From NCBI GenBank assembly GCA_964614245.1, contig CAZTKU010000172.1, forward strand, positions 1 to 6,026: 6,026 nucleotides of DNA, given 5' to 3'. Made by a program: the position numbers and the translations under genes. This document shows, one piece after another, positions 1 through 5,185 of the stretch. Source of the stretch: VGWB01 sp964614245. GTDB taxonomy: Bacteria; Bacteroidota; Ignavibacteria; UBA10030. Under the pieces are notes generated by a model that worked only from the letters and a program-made list of their open reading frames with translations, did not search any database and was not told the origin of the DNA. Position 1 is the first letter of the stretch, and every line of letters starts with the position of its first letter.

Positions 1-2
1 GG

Positions 3-170
3 CGGCTCGGGATCAAAATGGGCGAGACATCCACAGATGGTAAGTGGACGCTCTCAGAGGTCGAGTGCATGGGTTCGTGTGGAACGGCGCCGATGTTTGC
101 CGTCGGCGAAGAGTACTATGAGAATCTGACTCCCGACGAAGTGGACGCGATCGTCACAAAGCTCAAGTGA
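3..170 (+). CDS. nuoE: NADH-quinone oxidoreductase subunit E (NuoE), C-terminal part
   Basis: Only the last 55 codons are in the window; the 5' end lies off the left edge. NuoE is the thioredoxin-fold 2Fe-2S (cluster N1a) subunit that sits against NuoF in the peripheral NADH-oxidising arm of respiratory complex I. The sequence shows the motif VECMGSCGTAPMF, whose Cys-x3-Cys matches the second pair of cluster ligands in this family. The preceding strand and the following acidic helix (LTPDEVDAIVTKL) are typical of the family C-terminus. The first cysteine pair would lie upstream. The TGA stop at 168-170 overlaps the GTG start of the next gene, so the two are probably co-transcribed and translationally coupled. 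A NuoE-like subunit of a hydrogenase or formate dehydrogenase is possible from this fragment alone, but the complex-I-type NuoF downstream favours nuoE. Confidence 0.88.
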   Translation, partial: RLGIKMGETSTDGKWTLSEVECMGSCGTAPMFAVGEEYYENLTPDEVDAIVTKLK

Positions 171-388
171 AAGCCCGAAACGTCAGCGGTAGGGATGTCA
201 TTCGAATTCTCAAAGAAGATGGTTGGATCGAGGTGGGCGTTCGAGGAAGTCATCATTACTTGAAACATCAAGTGAAACTTGGAAAGATCTCTGTGCCAGT
301 TCACGCGAACAAATCGTTGAAGTCGAAGACTGTCCGAAGCATTTTGAAGCACGCAGGACTAGTCGGTCGAGAGGAGGATGAAAAATGA
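167..388 (+). CDS. hicA: HicA-type toxin (YcfA-like mRNA interferase)
   Basis: This 73-residue protein has the usual HicA length and layout: an N-terminal helix (SGRDVIRILKEDGW, residues 7-20), a strand, then GSHHYLKH at 27-34, then a basic turn and a C-terminal helix ending in ILKHAGL. The G-S-H segment carries the histidine (H29) that is catalytic in the HicA family, a double-stranded-RNA-binding-like fold that cleaves mRNA when free of antitoxin. The GTG start at 167 overlaps the nuoE stop, and the gene's own stop overlaps the hicB ATG. The toxin-then-antitoxin order is the classical hicAB order. GC is about 47% over 181-360, lower than about 55% in a comparable nuoF sample (901-1080), which is compatible with acquisition. 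The family call is firm from the motif; activity is inferred. Confidence 0.87.
   Translation: MKARNVSGRDVIRILKEDGWIEVGVRGSHHYLKHQVKLGKISVPVHANKSLKSKTVRSILKHAGLVGREEDEK
371..378 (+). promoter_or_regulatory. Strong Shine-Dalgarno site for hicB
   Basis: GAGGAGGA lies inside the end of hicA, 6 nt before the hicB ATG at 385. It is the clearest ribosome binding site in the nuoE-nuoF run and supports this hicB start. An efficient antitoxin start within the toxin message would favour antitoxin excess; that consequence is inferred. Confidence 0.75.
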
Positions 389-663
389 GGAGACTGCGGT
401 ACTCGGTTGTGCTTCTCCCTGATCACGAAGCCGGCGGATTCACAGTGGAAGTGCCAGATCTGCCGGGGTGTGTGACAGAAGGTGATACGTTTGAAGAGGC
501 TTTGGAAATGGCGGAAGAAGCGATTGAGGGATTCCTGGTGGTAATGAAGAAAGATGGTGATCCAATTCCTATGCCGACAAAGCTCGACGCGATTGTCAGG
601 CGAACAACGAAATCCAGATTAAGAGAGAGTCCTATTTTTACGACTGTGAAAGTCGCGGCTTAG
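385..663 (+). CDS. hicB: HicB-family antitoxin, short form without a visible DNA-binding domain
   Basis: This 92-residue protein has the HicB partial RNase-H-like fold. It opens with strand RYSVVLLPD (residues 5-13), continues with GGFTVEVPDLPGCVTEGDTFEEAL (17-40), and then has a long helix to about residue 55. The VPDLPGC segment is the family hallmark. HicB binds HicA and blocks its active site. Many HicB proteins carry a C-terminal ribbon-helix-helix or helix-turn-helix used for autorepression. Here the tail after residue 60 (DPIPMPTKL through FTTVKVAA) shows neither, so the protein probably neutralises HicA without acting as a repressor. ATGA overlap with hicA couples the pair. The stop at 661-663 is only 4 nt before the nuoF start. 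GC is about 52% over 421-600, between hicA and nuoF. Confidence 0.85.
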   Translation: MRRLRYSVVLLPDHEAGGFTVEVPDLPGCVTEGDTFEEALEMAEEAIEGFLVVMKKDGDPIPMPTKLDAIVRRTTKSRLRESPIFTTVKVAA

Positions 664-667
664 CTCG

Positions 668-1939
668 ATGGAAAAATATATTCTTCCCGAAATAAAAGAC
701 CTGCACAGGATTGACGTCTATGAAGCTCACGGAGGCTACAAGGCTTTCCGCAAAGCTCTACAGATGAAGCCTGAAGATGTGACGGAGGAAGTGAAAAAGT
801 CCGGACTCAAGGGGCGGGGTGGCGCATGCTTCCCGACAGGTCTCAAGTGGACCTTCATGCCGAAACAGTCGGCGAGGCCGAAGTATCTCTGCGTCAACGG
901 TGACGAGGCCGAACCGGGGACGTTCAAGGATCGGCAGATCTTTGAGTTCAATCCGCATCTCATGATCGAAGGCACGCTCATCGCTGCCTACGCGATGGGC
1001 GTCAGCATCTCGTATGTCTATGTCCGCGGCGAGTACGGGAAGTGGATCAAGATGATCGAAAAGGCACTGAAGGATGCGTACGGCAAGGGCTACATCGGGC
1101 AGAACATCCTTGGATCCGGTTTCTCGACGGAAGTCATCGTGCACAAGGGGGCCGGAGCGTACATCTGCGGAGAAGAGTCCGCGCTGATGAACTCCATCGA
1201 GGGTGGTCGCGGTTACCCGCGCGTGAAGCCTCCCTTCCCGGCACAAAAGGGATTGTGGACTTATCCGACGACCATCAACAATGTCGAAACCGTCAGCAAT
1301 GTCCCGGTGATCATCAACAACGGATGGGAGTGGTACTCGAAGATCGGCGCTCCCAAGCACCCGGGCCCCATCCTTGTCGGCGTCAGCGGACACGTGAACA
1401 AGCCCGGCGTCTACGAGATGCCGACGGGTGTGCCGCTGCTCGAGATCATCTACAAGTATGCCGGAGGCGTCCCGGGCAACAAAGGCATCAGGGCCGTCAT
1501 CCCCGGCGGATCATCGACCATGATCTTGCGCGGCGATCAGCTCGAAGGTGTTTGCATGGACGCGGAGTCGTTGAAGGCCGCCGGCTCGTCGGTGGGAACC
1601 GGCGGAATGATTGTGATGGATGAGGATACGGATCTGATCAGGGTGATCACGCGGATTGCGAGATTCTACTACCACGAATCGTGCGGTCAGTGCACGCCGT
1701 GCCGGGAGGGAACAGGATGGCTTTGGAAGGTTCTGAAGCGGTTTGAACGAGGCGAAGGAAGGCGGGAGGACATCGATCTCCTTATGGATGTTGCCACCAA
1801 CATCGAAGGAAATACGATCTGTGCGCTCGGCGATGCCGCTGCCTGGCCTGTCCAATCGATGGTTCGACGCTTTCGCGACGAATTCGAGAAACGGGTGAAA
1901 GCGCCTGAGCCAATGCCGCTGAACGCAGTGGCAGTTTAG
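668..1939 (+). CDS. nuoF: NADH-quinone oxidoreductase subunit F (NuoF)
   Basis: NuoF is the flavoprotein subunit of complex I. It oxidises NADH through FMN and passes electrons to the 4Fe-4S cluster N3. The 423 residues cover the whole family. The FMN/NADH-binding loop GRGGACFPTGLKW is at 49-61, and VNGDEAEPGTFKDR follows at 77-89. GAGAYICGEESALMNSIEG is at 161-179. The ubiquitin-like middle portion contains VSGHVNKPGVYE (239-250). The cluster ligands ESCGQCTPC give C339, C342 and C345, with the fourth, C385, in NTICALGD. The protein has neither the N-terminal 2Fe-2S domain nor the C-terminal ferredoxin domain of bifurcating-hydrogenase HydB, so a complex I role is favoured. Cys54 occupies a position that is usually glycine in this loop. 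No good Shine-Dalgarno site precedes the ATG, which suggests coupling to hicB translation. nuoG does not follow. Confidence 0.95.
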   Translation: MEKYILPEIKDLHRIDVYEAHGGYKAFRKALQMKPEDVTEEVKKSGLKGRGGACFPTGLKWTFMPKQSARPKYLCVNGDEAEPGTFKDRQIFEFNPHLMIEGTLIAAYAMGVSISYVYVRGEYGKWIKMIEKALKDAYGKGYIGQNILGSGFSTEVIVHKGAGAYICGEESALMNSIEGGRGYPRVKPPFPAQKGLWTYPTTINNVETVSNVPVIINNGWEWYSKIGAPKHPGPILVGVSGHVNKPGVYEMPTGVPLLEIIYKYAGGVPGNKGIRAVIPGGSSTMILRGDQLEGVCMDAESLKAAGSSVGTGGMIVMDEDTDLIRVITRIARFYYHESCGQCTPCREGTGWLWKVLKRFERGEGRREDIDLLMDVATNIEGNTICALGDAAAWPVQSMVRRFRDEFEKRVKAPEPMPLNAVAV

Positions 1940-1984
1940 CGATATTCTATCTCATCAGCCGATCTTACGCACGGATGGTTTTTC

Positions 1985-2108
1985 AGCCACAAAGTCGCCA
2001 AGGCACCAAGGGAAAATTGAGTTTGCCTTTGTCCTTTTTGGTTCTTCTTTGTGACTTACCTGCCCGCCTACTTTGATCGATAAGGGCAGGGGGGGAGCCT
2101 TTGTGGCA
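1985..2108. repeat. Long imperfect inverted repeat of the TTTGTGGC type
   Basis: GCCACAAAG at 1986-1994 is an exact reverse complement of CTTTGTGGC at 2099-2107. Inside these, the left arm (GTCGCCAAGGCACCAAGG) is imperfectly complementary to the right side (CCTTTTTGGTTCTTCTTTGTGAC, with mismatches). The pattern of short CACAAAG/CCAAGG words facing CTTTGTG/CCTTTGTG words resembles dispersed intergenic inverted repeats common in Bacteroidota-related genomes; that recognition is from memory. It may fold as a long hairpin in the nuoF transcript and act as a leaky terminator or 3' end, which is an inference. The right arm is interrupted by a separate GC-rich hairpin. Confidence 0.7.
2059..2090. 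repeat. GC-rich hairpin nested in the inverted repeat
   Basis: CCTGCCC at 2059-2065 pairs exactly with GGGCAGG at 2084-2090 around an 18-nt loop. The left edge reads CCTGCCCGCC, the same core (and its complement GGCGGGCAGG) found in the palindrome cluster at 5093-5185. It interrupts the otherwise continuous TTTGTGACTTA...CCTTTGTGGC arm of the surrounding repeat, so it looks like a later insertion. Confidence 0.65.
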
Positions 2109-2209
2109 AAATTCTTAACGCGGTGCGTGACTTCAGTTATCAGCATTTCGAGACTCGTATGGGTAGAGGACCCGATGCATGCCCGAGGGGACTTGCCTGT
2201 GCGAGTTTC

Positions 2210-2238
2210 TTGTTTCTGGGAGCCTTGCACGGTATCAT
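2210..2238 (+). promoter_or_regulatory. Candidate housekeeping promoter for the sigma factor operon
   Basis: TTGTTT at 2210-2215 and TATCAT at 2233-2238 are separated by 17 nt. The -10 matches the sigma-70 consensus at five of six positions and the -35 only at its TTG and one further base. It sits about 87 nt before the sigma ATG. If the organism is a Bacteroidota relative, promoter rules differ, so confidence is low. Confidence 0.25.
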
Positions 2239-2324
2239 GCGGGCGGCGCATCGTGTGAAACATATTCGTGTCTGCTTCTGTATACAAGGAATAACGGATT
2301 TCGGAGTGATTCGGGGGCAGGAAC

Positions 2325-3005
2325 ATGAAAGGCGCTTCAACCGTCTATATGAGTGAATCCGGGCACATACCGAAGCAGATGGCCGGCCCGCCAGACCGAA
2401 GTCGGGCTGGCCCGTCGCATGCGCAGGTTGCGGACACCGCTCTCGACGAGAAGAGCGACGAAGTTCTCATTACTCTGTTCCAGCAGGGGGAGCGGAGTGC
2501 TTTTCGTGTTTTGGTGGAACGGTATCAAGCACGCATCAAGAATCTCATTTATTCCATCTTCCACGAGCCTGATATCATAGATGACCTGGCCCAGGAAGTG
2601 TTCATCAGAGCCTATGAGGCTCTTCCGAAATTTCGGTTCCAGTCATCGTTCTATACGTGGCTATATCGGATCGCGGTGAACAAAAGTCGCGATGAGCTGC
2701 GCAGGCGGAAAATCCGGAGATTCTTCTCGCTTCAAACGCTGCTCGACTCGTCCGATCACGAGCTGGCGTCGAAGCTCACTGTCGAGCCGCGTGACAATGA
2801 GGTTCAGGAGCTGATTGCATCGGCGTTGAAATCGATACCCGAGCGGTTCCGCACGGTGATCATCCTGAAGGACATCGAGGGGCTTTCGTACGAGGAGATC
2901 GCAGAGGTGCTGCAATGCGAGCTTGGGACGGTGAAGTCGCGACTCTTTCGTGCACGCGCGTCGCTGCGTAATGTCTTGAAGCCCCTACTGGAGGAACGAA
3001 CGTAG
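2325..3005 (+). CDS. ECF-family RNA polymerase sigma factor
   Basis: The 226-residue product is an extracytoplasmic-function (sigma-70 group IV) sigma factor, which redirects RNA polymerase to stress or envelope promoters. Region 2 spans about 60-130. FRVLVERYQARIKNLIYSI opens it, DDLAQEVFIRAYEAL is the core-binding and -10 segment, and FYTWLYRIAVNKSRDELRRRK closes it. Region 4 spans about 165-217. IPERFRTVIILKDIEGLSYEEIAE and the recognition helix GTVKSRLFRARASLR read the -35 element. There is no region 3, as expected for the class. The first ~45 residues are a low-homology extension. A GGGGG/AGGA-rich stretch at 2313-2322 precedes the ATG at 2325; an in-frame ATG at 2349 is a plausible alternative start. 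The stop is 1 nt before the anti-sigma start, so the two form an operon. The exact ECF subgroup cannot be assigned by eye. Confidence 0.95.
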   Translation: MKGASTVYMSESGHIPKQMAGPPDRSRAGPSHAQVADTALDEKSDEVLITLFQQGERSAFRVLVERYQARIKNLIYSIFHEPDIIDDLAQEVFIRAYEALPKFRFQSSFYTWLYRIAVNKSRDELRRRKIRRFFSLQTLLDSSDHELASKLTVEPRDNEVQELIASALKSIPERFRTVIILKDIEGLSYEEIAEVLQCELGTVKSRLFRARASLRNVLKPLLEERT

Positions 3006-3006
3006 T

Positions 3007-4527
3007 ATGAAACCACGATCGAAACAAGAGCTTTCCGAGATGCTCTCCCAGTACATCGATGGAGAGCTCACCGAACGGCAGGCCAGAGCGATCGAGGAAT
3101 TCATCGCTGGAAATCCTGAGGCAGCGAGGGAGCTTCAGGAACTGCAATCGATGAAGAAGCTGCTGGCGTCGAAGAAGCGCCTTCCGGAGACGCTCGGGTT
3201 TTGGACCCGCCTCTCCAGCCAAATTGAGCGCAAGGAAAAGGAGCAGGAGAATCTCCTTCCGTTCCCCCGTCGATACCTTCCGCTCGTGTATGTCACGGGC
3301 GTCGTCGCGGTTGTACTCGTTGGATTGCTGCTTTTTCAGCAGCGCACGAGCGTCATCGACTACGTCAGCCGTCAATCGGAGCAGGTACAGAAGGCAGTGC
3401 AGGATAACGTGCTGAAAGGCACGCTCTTTCCGCTCTTCTCGAATGTCAGCAAGAACCAGGCTCTTCAGTTCGCACTGTTTGGCGCGCTGCCTCTCGATGC
3501 GAAGGCGGAAACCGCCCTTCGAGTCGACGAGAGCGCCGACCGTGGATATAGAATTGACGTCGGAAAGAAATCCGTCGAAGCGATACCGAAGGTGACGATG
3601 AGCGAGTTTGTCGACGAAATCAGGCCGACCCGGCGTCAGATCGAGACGATTGATTCGGTTCTCGAGATCGGTCGCCGGAGAATTGAATCTTCCGTATTCG
3701 TCGCAGAAGACCGGGGTATGGCAATCGACCCGAATATCATGCATCTGAACCGCATGATGTTGTCGGGCATCGCTTCAAGTCTGGAGCCGCCACAGCGCGT
3801 TCGATTTGAGAAGTTCCTCGAGCTGAGGAAGGCTCCGTATATGATCACGACATCTCGCGCAACCTCTGAAGCTCCCGAGAGGATCTATCACGAGTTCCGG
3901 CAAACCCAACGCACCAGTGGTATGATTGTCGTGACACCCGATACTCTCATGGTCAGCCAAATCCAGCTTGACACCGACAGCCTGCGTCGACACTTCAACG
4001 CGATTGCAGCGGTTCAGCCGGAAATCAGGATGCGCTTCGGGGGACTGATCAGACGAATTGCGGAGCGGGAGGCGTCGTTTCGCAAGCATATCACGATTCG
4101 GACAGAGCCGCTCATGGTAACGGGAGACTCTGAGGCATTCACCATCGAAATTGGCCGCGTGTTCGAGGAAATGCCGGCGATTGCGCGTGACACATGGGTA
4201 CGGCTGCGCGCGCCGGTTCCGGTCACGGTTCCAGGACGCTCGCGCCTTCGCCCCTTTAATTTCAATATAAATTTCGACGAACGGGACTCATCGTTCATGA
4301 TGAGCCTCGATCTCGACAGCATCATGATGCGAGTGCAGAAAGATGGGCCTGAAGCAGCGTTCGAGTTTTTCATGGGAGATCCGAATCTCCGGAGTCGAGG
4401 TCTCAGATCGCAAGATGGCAAGACGCGGGAACAGATGGACAGCATTATGAAGGCGAAGAAGCGATCCCGGGCCCGGCTGGATTCATTGATCAGAGTTAAG
4501 GAAAGGGAGCTGCGGGAGCAGGAATAG
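3007..4527 (+). CDS. Membrane-anchored anti-sigma factor with large extracytoplasmic domain
   Basis: Residues 6-56 (LSQYIDGELTERQARAIEEF, then NPEAARELQELQ) align with the helical anti-sigma domain that holds an ECF sigma factor inactive. The usual zinc ligands H-x3-C-x2-C are replaced by F32, N36 and A39, and the whole protein has no cysteine, so it is a zinc-free version. One hydrophobic segment at about 91-110 (LPLVYVTGVVAVVLVGLLLF) follows a basic RR, predicting a cytoplasmic N-terminus and about 395 residues outside. In that outer part, 199-275 (FVDEIRPTRRQIETIDSVLE, then SSLEPPQRVRFEKFLELRK) resembles CpxP/Spy/CnrX-type sensor helices. Residues 395-440 look beta-rich, and 473-506 is a highly charged probable coiled coil. 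GGAGG at 2990-2994 precedes the ATG. The pairing and 1-nt spacing make the anti-sigma role likely; the signal sensed is unknown. Confidence 0.85.
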   Translation: MKPRSKQELSEMLSQYIDGELTERQARAIEEFIAGNPEAARELQELQSMKKLLASKKRLPETLGFWTRLSSQIERKEKEQENLLPFPRRYLPLVYVTGVVAVVLVGLLLFQQRTSVIDYVSRQSEQVQKAVQDNVLKGTLFPLFSNVSKNQALQFALFGALPLDAKAETALRVDESADRGYRIDVGKKSVEAIPKVTMSEFVDEIRPTRRQIETIDSVLEIGRRRIESSVFVAEDRGMAIDPNIMHLNRMMLSGIASSLEPPQRVRFEKFLELRKAPYMITTSRATSEAPERIYHEFRQTQRTSGMIVVTPDTLMVSQIQLDTDSLRRHFNAIAAVQPEIRMRFGGLIRRIAEREASFRKHITIRTEPLMVTGDSEAFTIEIGRVFEEMPAIARDTWVRLRAPVPVTVPGRSRLRPFNFNINFDERDSSFMMSLDLDSIMMRVQKDGPEAAFEFFMGDPNLRSRGLRSQDGKTREQMDSIMKAKKRSRARLDSLIRVKERELREQE

Positions 4528-4555
4528 AGGAAACTCAATGTGGGTGAAAGAATTT

Positions 4556-4578
4556 GTCCCCCTGTGGTGAAGGGGGAC
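4556..4578 (+). repeat. Perfect 7-bp hairpin just after the anti-sigma gene
   Basis: GTCCCCC at 4556-4562 pairs with GGGGGAC at 4572-4578 around a 9-nt loop, 28 nt after the anti-sigma stop. No T-tract follows, so it is not a typical intrinsic terminator. It may stabilise the mRNA 3' end or be a dispersed palindrome. Confidence 0.55.
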
Positions 4579-4667
4579 GCAGTGGGTCGCAGTACTGCCA
4601 ATACAGAATAATACTTCTTGGAGATTGGACAAGCCTCGAACATCGTCTCTGCTTTGAAAATGAGGTG

Positions 4668-4699
4668 AACCCGACGTAGTCTTCTGCGTCGGGTTTTTT
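4668..4699 (+). terminator. Rho-independent terminator of the sigma/anti-sigma operon
   Basis: AACCCGACG at 4668-4676 pairs perfectly with CGTCGGGTT at 4687-4695. The loop can shorten through a T-G wobble and an A-T pair at its base. A run of six T occupies 4694-4699, beginning within the stem. It lies 140 nt after the anti-sigma stop and has no equivalent T-run on the other strand. Confidence 0.88.
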
Positions 4700-4750
4700 G
4701 TTACCCTGCCGGAATCTAAGAAGTGGTGTCAGGACTTGCTTGTCCGCCAT

Positions 4751-4797
4751 GCTTTCACGTTTTCTGTGCCCCGCTGCCACGCTCCTTGTGTCCCGCT
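4751..4797. repeat. Two diverged copies of the 25-bp tandem unit
   Basis: Positions 4751-4775 (25 nt) and 4776-4797 (22 nt) both carry CACG near the start and end in TGTGCCCCGCT or TGTGTCCCGCT. They match the perfect units found after the gap, with several substitutions and, in the second, a 3-nt deletion. Diverged edge units and identical internal units are typical of a tandem array expanding from its middle. Confidence 0.7.
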
Positions 4798-4897
4798 NNN
4801 NNNNNNNNNNNNNNNNNNNNNNNNNNNNNNNNNNNNNNNNNNNNNNNNNNNNNNNNNNNNNNNNNNNNNNNNNNNNNNNNNNNNNNNNNNNNNNNNN
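4798..4897. other. Assembly gap (100 N) inside a tandem repeat
   Basis: Exactly 100 N separate 25-bp repeat units on both sides. This is a standard placeholder length, so the real size and the number of repeat units here are unknown. The gap is almost certainly caused by the repeat itself. Confidence 0.95.
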
Positions 4898-4972
4898 GTC
4901 TCCACGTTCTTTGTGTCCCGCTGTCTCCACGTTCTTTGTGTCCCGCTGTCTCCACGTTCTTTGTGTCCCGCT
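4898..4972. repeat. Three identical 25-bp tandem repeats
   Basis: Units at 4898-4922, 4923-4947 and 4948-4972 are identical. Each begins GTCTCCACG and ends TGTGTCCCGCT. A partial fourth unit (GTCTC) starts at 4973. A 25-bp period shifts the reading frame at every copy, so the array does not encode a peptide repeat. There are no unique spacers, so it is not a CRISPR. Confidence 0.93.
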
Positions 4973-4978
4973 GTCTCT

Positions 4979-5018
4979 GAAGCGGGATGAAGCGGGATGA
5001 AGCGGGATGAAGCGGGAT
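4979..5018. repeat. Four identical 10-bp tandem repeats
   Basis: GAAGCGGGAT occurs four times without interruption from 4979 to 5018. Its AGCGGGA core is the reverse complement of TCCCGCT, the end of the neighbouring 25-bp unit, so the two arrays can pair with each other. Confidence 0.93.
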
Positions 5019-5092
5019 TTTCGGCGGGGTTGGCGGACGTCCTGACACTTCAGTGCCGGATTCCGAGAAAGTATGCCTGTTAGCGTCAGGAG

Positions 5093-5185
5093 GCCCGCCA
5101 AACAACTTGGCGGGCAGGCCCGCCAGTTTTGTGGGCGGGACGAAGTCCCCGCCTGCCCACACGGAGCTGGCGAAGGCGGGCAGGC
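5093..5185. repeat. Cluster of GCCCGCC/GGCGGGC palindromes (REP-like)
   Basis: Four hairpins lie nearly end to end. GCCCGCCAA (5093-5101) pairs with TTGGCGGGC (5107-5115) around a 5-nt loop. CCCGCC (5119-5124) pairs with GGCGGG (5134-5139). GGGAC (5137-5141) pairs with GTCCC (5145-5149) around GAA and extends past a bulged C. GCCTGCCC (5151-5158) pairs with GGGCAGGC (5178-5185). The same CCTGCCCGCC core appears at 2059-2068. No REP-associated transposase is in the window. Confidence 0.75.

Larger units (their letters stand above)
1940..2324. other. Intergenic region between nuoF and the sigma factor gene
   Basis: This 385-nt stretch has no supported gene. Positions 1940-1984 show no clear terminator for nuoF. 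Positions 1985-2108 are an imperfect inverted repeat with a nested hairpin. Positions 2109-2324 are the upstream region of the ECF sigma gene and hold one weak promoter candidate. Open frames here on both strands cross the repeat and resemble no known protein. Confidence 0.7.
4726..5048. repeat. Inverted-repeat-bounded block enclosing tandem repeats
   Basis: GTGTCAGGAC at 4726-4735 plus GTCCGCCA at 4742-4749 are exact reverse complements of GTCCTGACAC (5039-5048) and TGGCGGAC (5031-5038). The right arm is continuous over 18 bp; the left arm is split by TTGCTT. Outside the arms, TGCCGGA words occur at both ends in direct orientation (4708 and 5054). Between the arms lie the 25-bp and 10-bp tandem repeats and the assembly gap. 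No transposase is visible, so a non-autonomous mobile unit is only one explanation. Confidence 0.6.

Noticed and set aside
758..1393. 211-codon reverse-strand open frame
   Set aside because: It lies wholly within nuoF, antisense, and has no recognisable motif; it is a by-product of codon bias.
1042..1623. 193-codon forward open frame
   Set aside because: It is out of frame within nuoF, whose motifs are all in the other frame; the peptide is Arg/His/Gln-rich without a fold signature.
2256..2281. Autoregulated ECF promoter (TGAAAC) before the sigma gene
   Set aside because: TGAAAC at 2256-2261 resembles an ECF -35, but 16 nt later there is CTGT and not a CGTA/GTC-type -10, so I do not call it.
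2860..3744. 294-codon reverse-strand open frame
   Set aside because: It overlaps the sigma and anti-sigma genes antisense. Its Arg/Leu-rich composition is typical of a shadow frame and no domain is visible.
4538..4570. 10-codon leader peptide (MWVKEFVPLW) after the anti-sigma gene
   Set aside because: There is a purine-rich stretch upstream, but the frame is tiny, overlaps a hairpin, and no regulated gene follows before the terminator.
4751..4972. CRISPR array
   Set aside because: The 25-bp units abut without unique spacers and no cas gene is near; it is a plain tandem repeat.
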